The notes under the pieces were generated by a model. It was not told where the DNA came from, did no database searches, and saw only the letters and a program-made list of their open reading frames with translations. The position numbers and the translations under genes were made by a program. Of a stretch of 64,000 nucleotides of DNA, positions 7,887 through 16,291 are shown piece after piece (within the stretch, counting starts at the first letter, position 1; each line of letters opens with the position of its first letter). This DNA is from Galbitalea sp036271875 (GTDB lineage: Bacteria > Actinomycetota > Actinomycetes > Actinomycetales > Microbacteriaceae): positions 6,580 to 70,579 of the forward strand of contig DATAZU010000039.1 in assembly GCA_036271875.1 (NCBI GenBank), read 5' to 3'.

Positions 7887-8245
7887 TCTGGGCGGCAGCT
7901 CTCGTCGGCGGTCTCGGCAGCGTCATCCGCTATCTGGTGTCTCGCGCGTACGCGAGGCGCAGCGGTCTGCCCTGGGCGGTGTTCACCGTCAACATCATCG
8001 GTTCCGCCATCGGCGGTGTCGCCGTCGGTCTCTCGACGACCGGCGTGATTTCGCCTGACCTTCGCCTAATACTCGTCGGCGGGCTTGCGGGTGGATTGAC
8101 CACGTTCAGTACCTGGAGCGTCGAGACGATCCAGTTGATTCGCGAAGCCAAACTGCGCACCGCGCTGGTCGGTGTCACCCTGAACCTGGCCATCGGACTC
8201 GCGGCGGCGACCGCGGGATATCTCCTCGCGACGCTGCTCAGCTAG
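7883..8245 (+). CDS. crcB2: Fluoride channel subunit CrcB/Fluc, second of a pair
   Basis: This 120-residue, four-helix protein has the Fluc motifs FTVNIIGSAIGGV and GGLAGGLTTFSTWS. It is divergent enough from the upstream copy to be the oppositely oriented half of a heterodimeric channel. Start ATG 7883 overlaps the upstream stop (ATGA). The stop codon shares 4 bp with the stop of the convergent LacI gene. Confidence 0.9.
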   Translation: MIWAAALVGGLGSVIRYLVSRAYARRSGLPWAVFTVNIIGSAIGGVAVGLSTTGVISPDLRLILVGGLAGGLTTFSTWSVETIQLIREAKLRTALVGVTLNLAIGLAAATAGYLLATLLS

Positions 8246-9297
8246 CCGGGCGCCCGGCCGATCCTGCGATGGCGCACAATCAGGCGCGGATCGATCAGTC
8301 GGTGTCGGGCCCGCGAGATGTCTTCGGCAGACGTCGCGCCGAGAAGCTCGAGCACCGCTTCCGCCACCGCGCCGAGAGGCTGCTCGATGCTGGACAGACC
8401 GACCGCTTCGGCCACCGGGGTGTTGTCATATCCGATCACCGGGATGTCGGGACCGACAAGCAGCAGCGCGCCGAGCCCAAGCGAGTCGCTGGCACAGACG
8501 ATCGCATCAAACGCGACCCCTCGCTGTGCGAGACCGCGAATCGCCTCGCGGCCCCCTGAAACGCCGTCTTCGACCCTGAGCTCGAGCTCGTCGAGCTCTC
8601 GGCGCGTCAGCCCACTGGAGCGTTCCATGGCTTCGCGCCAGCCGCTCCGACGGTCATCTCCCGTTCCGGATGGACTCGGCCAGCCGAGGTAGACGATCCG
8701 CCTGTCGCCCTCTGCAAGCAGGTGCTCGGTCGCGAGCCGGGTGCCAACTCTGCCGTCGACGTCGACCCAGCGGTAGGTGGGATCGCTCGTATCGTCGACG
8801 CCCCACGGGCGGCCAAAGGTCACGAACGGGATGCCGTGATCGATGAGCCACTCGGTGCGAGGGTCGCCGAACTTTGTCGAGGTCAACACAAAAGCGTCGA
8901 CGTCCGAACCCTCGTGCATCCGACGAATCTGCCGAATTTCATCCAGCGGGTCGGTCGCCGTGAACAGCAGGATGCGCAGGCCGCGCACATCGGCCTGTTC
9001 GGTGAGCGCGTGCAGGAAGCCGTCGTGCACCGAACCCGAGATCCCGTTGGTGATCGAGTCGAGCCGAATCCCGATGGTCGAGCTCCGACGCGTGCGAAGA
9101 CGACGTGCGGATGCGTGCGTCCGGTACCCCAGATCGGCAATCGCCGACTCAACCCGTGCTCGCGTCTCTGGCTTGACCACGTCCGGTGAGTTGAGCACGT
9201 TTGACACCGTCTGGCGCGAGACCCCCGCGAGGCGACCGACGTCGAGCACGGTGGGAAGTCGCGAGTCACGGTTCGGCCCGGAGACGGCTTTTACCAC
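8242..9297 (-). CDS. LacI-family sugar-responsive repressor
   Basis: The 351-residue product has a LacI helix-turn-helix at about residues 15-65 (TVLDVGRLAGVSRQTVSNVL) and a periplasmic-binding-protein-like effector domain to the end. Start is GTG 9297, with AAAGGA as ribosome binding site a few bases upstream. It is divergent from a sugar ABC transporter operon, and two palindromes matching LacI-type operators lie between them, so repression of that operon, relieved by its sugar, is the likely role. The sugar is not identifiable from sequence. Confidence 0.9.
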   Translation of the reverse strand: MVKAVSGPNRDSRLPTVLDVGRLAGVSRQTVSNVLNSPDVVKPETRARVESAIADLGYRTHASARRLRTRRSSTIGIRLDSITNGISGSVHDGFLHALTEQADVRGLRILLFTATDPLDEIRQIRRMHEGSDVDAFVLTSTKFGDPRTEWLIDHGIPFVTFGRPWGVDDTSDPTYRWVDVDGRVGTRLATEHLLAEGDRRIVYLGWPSPSGTGDDRRSGWREAMERSSGLTRRELDELELRVEDGVSGGREAIRGLAQRGVAFDAIVCASDSLGLGALLLVGPDIPVIGYDNTPVAEAVGLSSIEQPLGAVAEAVLELLGATSAEDISRARHRLIDPRLIVRHRRIGRAPG

Positions 9298-9331
9298 AGG
9301 ATTCCTTTCTCGCCCAGCCCCGCTGGACCCG

Positions 9332-9361
9332 TTGACAGCATTCGAGGGGCATGCCTATGGT
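9332..9361 (+). promoter_or_regulatory. Promoter of the sugar ABC operon
   Basis: TTGACA at 9332-9337 and TATGGT at 9356-9361 with an 18-bp spacer form a good housekeeping promoter. The predicted start is near 9368, directly at the first LacI-type operator. Confidence 0.6.
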
Positions 9362-9369
9362 CGAAAAGG

Positions 9370-9417
9370 TTTGATCGATCAAATCTAGTGGTCCCTGTTG
9401 CGGTTTGAACGATCAAA
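9370..9417. promoter_or_regulatory. Two LacI-type operators
   Basis: The perfect palindrome TTTGATCGATCAAA (9370-9383) and the near copy TTTGAACGATCAAA (9404-9417) lie 34 bp apart, just after the promoter and before the ribosome binding site. The central CG and dyad symmetry are typical of LacI-family sites. Occupation would block initiation. Confidence 0.75.
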
Positions 9418-9471
9418 TTCCCAAACTGGTAGCCGGGTCGCCAGACCCGTCAACTGCACCAAGGAGACGCA

Positions 9472-10719
9472 ATGCAACGACGCAATCGCTGGCTGGTCGC
9501 CAGCGCGGTAGCCCTCACCGGCATCCTGGCCCTCGCGGGCTGCGGAACCGGATTCAGCAGCGGAACATCGAGTTCCGGCGGAAAGCTGACCTCATCCAAG
9601 AAAGCCCTCACGGTGCTGATCGGTTCATCGGGGCCCGCCGAAACGTCGGCAGTGACCTCGGCCGTCGCATCTTGGTCGAAGTCCTCCGGAACGGGCGCGA
9701 AGGTCATCGCGGCGAGCGATCTCCCACAGCAACTCGCACAGGGCTTCGCCTCGGGCAAGCCAGCGGATGTCTTCTACCTCGGCAACACCGACCTGGCCGG
9801 TTACGCCTCGGCAGGGGACCTCCTCTCATACGGCAGCATGCTGCCGAACAAGAGCGACTTCTACCCGTCGCTCACCAAGGCGTTTACGTACAACAACCAG
9901 TTGTACTGCGCGCCGAAGGACTTTTCCACCCTTCAACTGGTGATCAACAACTCGCTGTGGCAGAAGGCCGGCCTCACCAAGTCGGATATCCCAACGACGT
10001 GGAATCAGCTTGAGACCGTGGCCAAGAAACTGACCGGCGGCGGAGTGGTCGGCCTGAGCATGAACGGGCAGTATGAGCGCATCGGCGCATTCATGGTCGA
10101 GGCTGGCGGCAACCTGATGAATGCAACCAGCACCAAGGCGACCGCGAACAGTGCGGCGAACGTGACCGCGCTGACCTACGTCAAGAAGCTCCTGGGCGAG
10201 GGCGTAATGAAGTACGCCGCGAGTGTCGGCGAGGGTGATGGTGGCCAGGCAATCGGCGCGGGCAAAGCCGCAATGACGGTGGAGGGCAACTGGGTGACCG
10301 GCGAACTGAAGTCGGACTTCCCGAACGTCAAGTACACGGTCGCGCCACTCCCGGCGGGGCCGGCTGGTAAGGGAACTCTCGTTTACACCAACTGCTGGGG
10401 CATCGCGAAGGACAGCCCCAACCAGGCCGCCGCGCTGAAGCTCGTCGAACAGTTGACGAGCGAGAAGGACCAGTTGGCGTTCTCGAAGGCGTTCGGCGTC
10501 CTGCCATCCATCCAATCGGCTGCGGCCAAGTGGAAGAAGCAGAACCCGACACTTATCCCGTTCCTCGATGGCGCCTCATACGCTCAGGGAACTCCCGCCT
10601 CGAAGAACTCGGCTGCCGTTGTGACCGACTTCGACTCGAAACTTCTCACGCTGTCATCGAGTGATCCGAAGACGATTTTGGATGCCGTCCAGAAGAACCT
10701 TCAGGCAACGGTGAAGTAG
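9472..10719 (+). CDS. Sugar ABC transporter substrate-binding lipoprotein
   Basis: The 415-residue product begins with a lipoprotein signal (charged start, hydrophobic core, LAGC with Cys24), then a Ser/Gly linker and an extracellular solute-binding domain of the carbohydrate family (cluster B type; for example GKAAMTVEGNWVTGEL near residue 265). It captures a sugar or oligosaccharide outside the membrane and delivers it to the two permeases encoded next. Start ATG 9472 follows AAGGAG. It is the first gene of a four-gene operon under the LacI regulator. Confidence 0.92.
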   Translation: MQRRNRWLVASAVALTGILALAGCGTGFSSGTSSSGGKLTSSKKALTVLIGSSGPAETSAVTSAVASWSKSSGTGAKVIAASDLPQQLAQGFASGKPADVFYLGNTDLAGYASAGDLLSYGSMLPNKSDFYPSLTKAFTYNNQLYCAPKDFSTLQLVINNSLWQKAGLTKSDIPTTWNQLETVAKKLTGGGVVGLSMNGQYERIGAFMVEAGGNLMNATSTKATANSAANVTALTYVKKLLGEGVMKYAASVGEGDGGQAIGAGKAAMTVEGNWVTGELKSDFPNVKYTVAPLPAGPAGKGTLVYTNCWGIAKDSPNQAAALKLVEQLTSEKDQLAFSKAFGVLPSIQSAAAKWKKQNPTLIPFLDGASYAQGTPASKNSAAVVTDFDSKLLTLSSSDPKTILDAVQKNLQATVK

Positions 10720-10727
10720 CACAGGAG

Positions 10728-11978
10728 ATGACAACACTCGCGAGCCGAGTCTCTCCCCGCCGCCATGGTGGCATCAATCGGGGAGAGGCCGGCTCGGGGT
10801 GGCTCTTCACGGCCCCGACGCTGATTCTGCTCGGCCTGTTCCTGGTCATCCCCATCCTGATGGCGCTGTGGGTGAGCCTTTCCGACTGGGATGGCAACGG
10901 CAGTCCGTTCACCAGCGCGGTGCACTTCGTCGGCCTGCAGAATTTTGGCTCTGTGCTGACCGGCGGCGGGTTGGACGAACAGAATTTCGGCCAGGCGCTG
11001 CGCAATAACGCGTGGTACGTGCTGCTCGTCGTACCAACGCAGACGGTCGTCTCCCTGTTCCTCGCGGTCATGGTGAACCGACGTATTTTGAAGGGTCGCG
11101 GGCTCTTCCGCACTGCGTTCTACTTCCCCTCCGTCACCAGCTCGGTCGCAATCACCGTGCTCTGGCTCTTCCTCTTCAGCCAATCCGGGGCGATAAACGC
11201 GGTGCTCAAATGGATCGGCATCAATGGCCCGAACTGGTTCAACGAGCCATCCGGCATCATCCAGGATGGCCTCGCCGGTCTCGGCGTCACGCAGGGACCG
11301 GGAGCCCTGACCAACAACACGTTCCTTGGCGTCTCGTGGTGGGACTGGATCGGTGGACCATCGGTCGCGATGACCGCGTTCATCTTCATGGCCATCTTCA
11401 CGACGAGTGGCACCTTCATGCTGCTGTTCCTCGCCGCCCTGCAGAACCTGAGCGGCGAAGTTCAGGAGGCCGCAATGGTCGACGGCGCAACCGGATGGCA
11501 GCGATTCCGGTTCGTCACACTTCCGCAGCTGCGCCCGACCCTCTTCACCGTGTTGACGCTCGGGTTGATCGGCGGTTGGCAGATCTTCGACCAGATCTAC
11601 ACCGGCACCCAGGGAGGACCCGCGGGCACAACCGTGTCACCCGCGTACCTGTCATACACCACCGCATTTCACGATCAGAACTGGGGAGAGGGTGCAGCAA
11701 TTGGATTTATCCTCTTCGTCATCATCGTGCTCTTCACTATCCTGCAGCGCATCATTTTGCGCGAACGACCCGTTTCGAAGCGCCGGATGCGGCTATACAA
11801 CCTTCCGATCTCGGCTCGCGACAACGGCCCTTCGACGGGCTCAGGGACCGGGACGGACTCAGGGGGTGGGACGGACTCAGGGGGCGATGACACCCATCAC
11901 GACGATGAGCCTGGAACGAACGCCGCCGTCGGCATTGCAACCGCAGCCCAGGTGAACCGGCAGGGGGGCGGGGTATGA
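10728..11978 (+). CDS. Sugar ABC transporter permease (MalF/UgpA type) with repeat-derived tail
   Basis: The 416-residue product has six membrane helices and the EAA loop EVQEAAMVDGATGWQRFRFV around residue 245, which docks the ATPase. From about residue 366 it departs from the family: a Gly/Ser/Thr/Asp-rich tail (PSTGSGTGTDSGG) is encoded by a dispersed repeat element plus two 18-bp tandem copies, and a further variable tail follows. This tail is cytoplasmic and probably tolerated. It overlaps the next permease by 4 bp. Confidence 0.92.
   Translation: MTTLASRVSPRRHGGINRGEAGSGWLFTAPTLILLGLFLVIPILMALWVSLSDWDGNGSPFTSAVHFVGLQNFGSVLTGGGLDEQNFGQALRNNAWYVLLVVPTQTVVSLFLAVMVNRRILKGRGLFRTAFYFPSVTSSVAITVLWLFLFSQSGAINAVLKWIGINGPNWFNEPSGIIQDGLAGLGVTQGPGALTNNTFLGVSWWDWIGGPSVAMTAFIFMAIFTTSGTFMLLFLAALQNLSGEVQEAAMVDGATGWQRFRFVTLPQLRPTLFTVLTLGLIGGWQIFDQIYTGTQGGPAGTTVSPAYLSYTTAFHDQNWGEGAAIGFILFVIIVLFTILQRIILRERPVSKRRMRLYNLPISARDNGPSTGSGTGTDSGGGTDSGGDDTHHDDEPGTNAAVGIATAAQVNRQGGGV
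11826..11885 (+). repeat. Dispersed repeat (CCCTTCGAC..GCTCAGGGACC type) inside the permease gene, with 18-bp tandem copies
   Basis: GGCCCTTCGACGGGCTCAGG begins the element at 11826-11849. Immediately after it an 18-bp unit starting GGGACGGACTCAGG is present twice (11850-11867 and 11868-11885), the two differing only in the last base. Read in frame it encodes GPSTGSGTG and then two TDSGG units. The same element occurs at 31601-31624, 39294-39316 and, as a pair, at 54207-54250. Confidence 0.8.
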
Positions 11979-12889
11979 GCGTCGCGGCGCAGCGGCCGAC
12001 CGCCCAGGCGGTGGAACGGTCCGGCAGCCAGAGCCCCAACCCGTTCAGGCAGCGTCTCCGTCCCCGTCAAGCGTGGGGCAACGTCGGCGTCTACGTCGTG
12101 CTTATCGTTCTCGGCCTGCTCTACATCTACCCATTCCTGATCGAGGTCTTTACCTCCTTCAAGACGGAGTCGGATGCGACAGCAAACGCGATCTCGTTGG
12201 TGCCGCCAACCTGGACAACCGCCGCATACCAGCAGCTGTTCGCCAACTCCGATTTTCCGATCTGGTTTCAGAATTCGGTCATCGTTACGGTGTTCGTGAC
12301 AGCGGGACGAGTGTTCTTCGACTCGCTGGGAGGCTACGCGCTTGCTCGCCTGAACTTTCGCGGTCGAGGGGTTATCTTCGCGGGACTCATCGCGATCATG
12401 AGTGTGCCGTCCGTGGTTCTGCTCATTCCGAAATTCCTGGTTCTCAACACGATCGGGCTGTACAACTCATACGCCGGAATGATCCTGCCGCTGCTCGTGG
12501 ACGCGGCCGGCGTCTTCATCATGAAGAACTTCTTCGAGTCGATTCCGAAAAGCGTCGAAGAGCAGGCACGCATCGACGGCGCCGGAACATTTCGAACCTT
12601 CTGGTCGATCGTGCTGCCGATGGCCCGACCCGCGCTCGTGACGATTTTCATCCTGTCGTTCCAGGGGTCGTGGAACGAACTCCCGCAGTTCATCATCTCG
12701 ACGAACGATCCGAACCTGACCACGTTGACGAAGGGTGTTGCCTCGCTCGCCTCGGGCCAATTGGGAGCCGCAAATCGATATCCGCTCAAGCTCGGTGCCG
12801 CCCTCATCATGACTCTGCCGGTCGCCATCCTGTTCTTCATCTTCCAGCGCAAGATCCTGAACACGAGCGACGGAGCGGTTAAGGAATGA
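11975..12889 (+). CDS. Sugar ABC transporter permease (MalG/UgpE type)
   Basis: The 304-residue product has six membrane helices and the EAA loop SVEEQARIDGAGTFRTFWSI near residue 190. It pairs with the preceding permease to form the membrane channel. Start ATG 11975 overlaps the upstream stop by 4 bp. No ATPase gene is in the operon, so a shared MsiK/UgpC-type ATPase encoded elsewhere probably drives transport, as is common in actinobacteria. Confidence 0.92.
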   Translation: MSVAAQRPTAQAVERSGSQSPNPFRQRLRPRQAWGNVGVYVVLIVLGLLYIYPFLIEVFTSFKTESDATANAISLVPPTWTTAAYQQLFANSDFPIWFQNSVIVTVFVTAGRVFFDSLGGYALARLNFRGRGVIFAGLIAIMSVPSVVLLIPKFLVLNTIGLYNSYAGMILPLLVDAAGVFIMKNFFESIPKSVEEQARIDGAGTFRTFWSIVLPMARPALVTIFILSFQGSWNELPQFIISTNDPNLTTLTKGVASLASGQLGAANRYPLKLGAALIMTLPVAILFFIFQRKILNTSDGAVKE

Positions 12890-14760
12890 CGTCGGTGCAA
12901 CCTCTTCTCGCCAACGAAACCGTCGTGCTTCGCGCGCCCGTGCAGGCGTGGTCGAGCGCGAATGGCTCGATGGGAACTCGTCCCGTCCACGGCGCCTACG
13001 TGTCGGACACGCGCTTTCTCTCGCGCCTCGGGGTGACCTTCGACGGCAAGCCGGCCGAGCACATCGCGACCGTGCCCCGCGGGGCAGACGGCGTCGACTT
13101 CGTTGGCATCCTCCGCCACCCGGACGATCCGACAGCCGATCCGAGAACGGTTGCGACGCAGCGCCGCAGCGTTACCGGGAGCGAGTTTCGCGAAACGATC
13201 ACGCTGACGTCCGGGCTGGACCGCGCCCTCACCGTCGACGTTCGCGTGCTGCTTGCAGCTGACCTGGCCCGCATGGATGACATCAAGGGCGGTGTCCCGG
13301 TCGGCTCCGCGGACATATCAGTCGAGAACGGCACAGCACGGTGGGGTCGCGATGGCGTCACCGCCGAACTCGTCACCGACGCGAAGGTCACGGCCCGTGA
13401 TGACGGCATCGAACTCGCCTGGCGAGTTGAGCTTTCCGCTGGTGCCGAATGCGAGGTGTCCTGGGGGGTTGCGGTTTGCGACGCGGACGCGGTCGTTGCC
13501 GCGGCCTCGACGTCGGCCGACTGGCGCTGGCCGGATCCGACCGACGACCCTCGGCTCAACGCCTGGCTCGACCAGGCCCGTGCCGACCTCGACGCGCTGC
13601 GGATGTCGACAGTCGCTCAGCCCGAATCCGCTTTTCTGGCCGCCGGGGCCCCGTGGTTCTTCACGTTGTTCGGCCGTGACTCGCTGTGGGCCGCTCGATT
13701 GCTCGTCCCCCTCGGCGGAACGCTTGCACGAGACACGCTGCGGGTCCTGGCGAGCCTCCAGGGCAACCGAGTCGACGAGCAGTCCGGCGAGCAACCGGGC
13801 AAGATTCCCCACGAACTGAGACGCTCGACGCAGCAATTCGTTGGCGAGTCGCTCGCACTGCCCCCGCTGTACTACGGAACCATCGACGCGACGCCACTCT
13901 GGATCTGCCTGCTGTGCGACGCTGCCGATGCCGGGATGCCCGACAGCGAGCTCCTCGAACTCATGCCGCACCTCGAGTCGGCGCTGGCGTGGATGCGTGA
14001 CTACGGCGACGCGGATGGTGACGGCCTTCTCGAATACATCAACTCGACCGGGGGCGGGCTGGCTAATCAGGGCTGGAAGGACTCCGGCGACTCGGTGCAG
14101 TGGAAGAGTGGCGAGCTCGCGATGCCCCCGATCGCACTGTGTGAGGTGCAGGGCTACGGCTATGAGGCGGCGAGCCGTGGGGCAAGCCTGCTCGAAAGGT
14201 TCGGGTCGAGTGGCGGCGAGTGGCGGGCGTGGGCCGAAAATCTTAGGACCGCATTTCATGGAAGGTTCTGGGTGGACGACCCCGGCGGCGCCTATCCCGG
14301 GATCGCGCTCGACGCCGACAAGCGTCCCGTCGACTCACTCACAAGCAACATCGGCCACCTCCTCGGTACGGGACTGCTTGGGGAGCAGCAGAGCGACCTG
14401 ATCGCCGAACGACTGGTCTCGAACGAGCTGAGTTCGGGATACGGGCTACGGACGATGGCGACGAGTTCCGTCGGGTACTGGCCGCTCAGCTACCACGGCG
14501 GAAGCGTATGGGCGCACGATACGGCCATCGGCATCCGCGGGCTCATGGGATCCGGGCACGTCCGCGAGGCGCTGCAGCTCTGCGAGGGCCTGCTCTCGGC
14601 TGCCGAGTCGTTCGGGTACCGGATGCCCGAGCTGCACTCCGGCGACGCCACGAGTGTCACGACCCGCGCTCTGCCCTATCCGGCAGCGTGCCGCCCCCAG
14701 GCCTGGTCCGCGGCCGCCGCGGTAGCGGTGTACTGCGCTCGCCGCGACGCGAACGGCTAA
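12886..14760 (+). CDS. Glycogen-debranching-type amylo-alpha-1,6-glucosidase family protein
   Basis: The 624-residue product has an N-terminal beta-rich glycogen-debranching N domain (about 5-200, with GTRPVHGAYVSDTRFLSRL) and a C-terminal alpha/alpha barrel (about 220-620). Landmarks are PWFFTLFGRDSLWAARLL, GKIPHELRR and GSVWAHDTAIGIRGLM. Relatives hydrolyse alpha-linked glucosides. No signal peptide is present, so it would act in the cytoplasm on the sugar imported by the upstream transporter. Start ATG 12886 overlaps the permease stop (ATGA), so it is the operon's last gene. Exact substrate is not predictable. Confidence 0.85.
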   Translation: MTSVQPLLANETVVLRAPVQAWSSANGSMGTRPVHGAYVSDTRFLSRLGVTFDGKPAEHIATVPRGADGVDFVGILRHPDDPTADPRTVATQRRSVTGSEFRETITLTSGLDRALTVDVRVLLAADLARMDDIKGGVPVGSADISVENGTARWGRDGVTAELVTDAKVTARDDGIELAWRVELSAGAECEVSWGVAVCDADAVVAAASTSADWRWPDPTDDPRLNAWLDQARADLDALRMSTVAQPESAFLAAGAPWFFTLFGRDSLWAARLLVPLGGTLARDTLRVLASLQGNRVDEQSGEQPGKIPHELRRSTQQFVGESLALPPLYYGTIDATPLWICLLCDAADAGMPDSELLELMPHLESALAWMRDYGDADGDGLLEYINSTGGGLANQGWKDSGDSVQWKSGELAMPPIALCEVQGYGYEAASRGASLLERFGSSGGEWRAWAENLRTAFHGRFWVDDPGGAYPGIALDADKRPVDSLTSNIGHLLGTGLLGEQQSDLIAERLVSNELSSGYGLRTMATSSVGYWPLSYHGGSVWAHDTAIGIRGLMGSGHVREALQLCEGLLSAAESFGYRMPELHSGDATSVTTRALPYPAACRPQAWSAAAAVAVYCARRDANG

Positions 14761-15863
14761 CCGCGCTCGAGCTTGCTGAGCGTGGCGACGACCTGTCGCG
14801 CGATCAGTCGACCTGCGCGATTGGCACCAATGGTGCTGGCCTGTGGGCCATATCCCGCGAAAAAGACGCGGGGATCCTTCCATGCTGAGCCGGCTGCGAC
14901 AACGACGCCACCCTCCTTCTCCCGCAGCTTGAGCGGGGCAAGGTGCCGGAGTTCCGGCCGGAATCCGGTCGCCCAGACGATCGCATCCGCCGGCTCGAAG
15001 TAACCGTTCGCCCAGCGCACGCCATCCGGCTCGATCCGTGCGAACATCTGCTTCGGTGTGAGGAGTCCGCGATCGATTCCCGCCTGGATCTTGCGGGTGC
15101 GTGGAATTCCGGTACCGCTCACGATGCTCGGCAGAGCGCGGCCGGCTTTCGCCGCCTCATCCTGTCTCGCCACCGCCTCGGTTCCGGCTTCCATGTTGAG
15201 CTCATCGCCCTCCAAAAAGTCGACCTCGCGCCTGCTCACCCAGGTGAGGTGTCCCGCCGCCTGCTCGAGCTCGAGCAGAAACCCGACCGCCGAAGTTCCT
15301 CCGCCGACAACGACGACGTTCTGCCCGGCGAACTCCGACGCGTCGGCATAGTCGTTGGTGTGCACCTGGCGACCGGTAAAACTGTCACGACCCGGATACC
15401 AGGGCACAAAGGGCGCCCCCCACGTGCCGGTGGCGTTGACCACGATGTCGGTCGACACGTCTCGCGCTTCGTCGTCACCATCGACGAAGGTCACCAGCAG
15501 GTTTGCCCCATTGTTTGTCACCGCGGTGACGGATGCCGGTCGCACCACGTGCAGGCCGAAGAACTCCTCGTACTGCTTGTAGTAGTCCGCAACGATCTCC
15601 TTCGCGGGCAACGAATGATCGGCCGTCTCGAAGCTCAACGCAAGTTCGGACATCCCCGGCAGGTCATTGACATGATGAGCCGATCCGAGCCGAAGGGCCT
15701 CCCAGCGGAGCTGCCACGCGCCGCCTGTCCCGGGACCGCGGTCGAGCAGCACGAAGTCGTTCCCGGGATCGAGCCCGAGTCTGCGCAGATAGAAGGCAAC
15801 CGAGAGGCCGGCCTGACCGGCACCGATGACGACAACTGAGGTATCCGTTCCCGTTGTAGCCAC
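14757..15863 (-). CDS. FAD-dependent NAD(P)H oxidoreductase, flavin-monooxygenase type
   Basis: The 368-residue product has two Rossmann motifs: VVIGAGQAGLSVAFYL (FAD, residues about 11-26) and VVVGGGTSAVGFLLEL (NAD(P)H, about 184), and the late IVWATGFRPEL motif. This is the architecture of YUCCA/CzcO-like flavin monooxygenases and related oxidoreductases. Start GTG 15863 follows a TAACGT box by exactly 6 bases (probable leaderless mRNA). The stop overlaps the convergent debranching gene by 4 bp. Substrate is unknown. Confidence 0.85.
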   Translation of the reverse strand: MATTGTDTSVVVIGAGQAGLSVAFYLRRLGLDPGNDFVLLDRGPGTGGAWQLRWEALRLGSAHHVNDLPGMSELALSFETADHSLPAKEIVADYYKQYEEFFGLHVVRPASVTAVTNNGANLLVTFVDGDDEARDVSTDIVVNATGTWGAPFVPWYPGRDSFTGRQVHTNDYADASEFAGQNVVVVGGGTSAVGFLLELEQAAGHLTWVSRREVDFLEGDELNMEAGTEAVARQDEAAKAGRALPSIVSGTGIPRTRKIQAGIDRGLLTPKQMFARIEPDGVRWANGYFEPADAIVWATGFRPELRHLAPLKLREKEGGVVVAAGSAWKDPRVFFAGYGPQASTIGANRAGRLIARQVVATLSKLERG

Positions 15864-15988
15864 GAACCAACGTTACTTGGCACAGGCCCTGGCCGCCCCG
15901 CACGACTGGTCGGTGGGCCAAGAGTGATAATGTGAACGCTAGATTTTTACCTGTCCGTTGTACCGTTTTCTAACTGAGGGGGTCTCGC

Positions 15989-16183
15989 ATGGGGCGTGGC
16001 CGTCAAAAGGCAAAGCACACCAAAGTCGCCAGGGACCTGAAGTACTACAGCCCTGACACAAACTACGGCGCGCTGGCCAATGAGCTTCATAGCACCTCCC
16101 CGGTTTCCCCGGAAATGGATAAGTGGGCCGAGTACCTCGAAGGCGACGAGTCGGAAGACGCCGACGACGCGAGAAGCGCCTGA
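15989..16183 (+). CDS. DUF3073 family small protein
   Basis: The 64-residue product begins MGRGRQKAKHTKVARDLKYY, is basic at the N-terminus and acidic at the C-terminus, and matches the actinobacterial DUF3073 family, usually encoded next to purM/purF. Function is not known; the basic start suggests nucleic acid or ribosome contact, but that is inference. Ribosome binding site GAGGGGG precedes the ATG. Confidence 0.9.
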   Translation: MGRGRQKAKHTKVARDLKYYSPDTNYGALANELHSTSPVSPEMDKWAEYLEGDESEDADDARSA

Positions 16184-16246
16184 TTTAGGTCCGGTTTTCT
16201 GGCACCGCCGCCGCCTCTGCGGCGATCGCATCGTCCAAACCTTTGT

Positions 16247-16286
16247 TTGCTTAGCTGCAGTCGGTTCACCGGCTGCAGCTAAGCAA
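16247..16286. terminator. Bidirectional hairpin between DUF3073 and purM
   Basis: TTGCTTAGCTGCAG (16247-16260) pairs perfectly with CTGCAGCTAAGCAA (16273-16286). The 12-base loop can extend the stem as CGGT-tc-ACCG after a one-base internal loop. It lies between convergent genes and can serve both; no long T-tract is present. Confidence 0.7.
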
Positions 16287-16291
16287 CGCCC

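Noticed and set aside
12334..13119. 261-codon minus-strand frame across the permease and debranching genes
   Set aside because: It is a shadow of two well-supported plus-strand genes and spans their junction.
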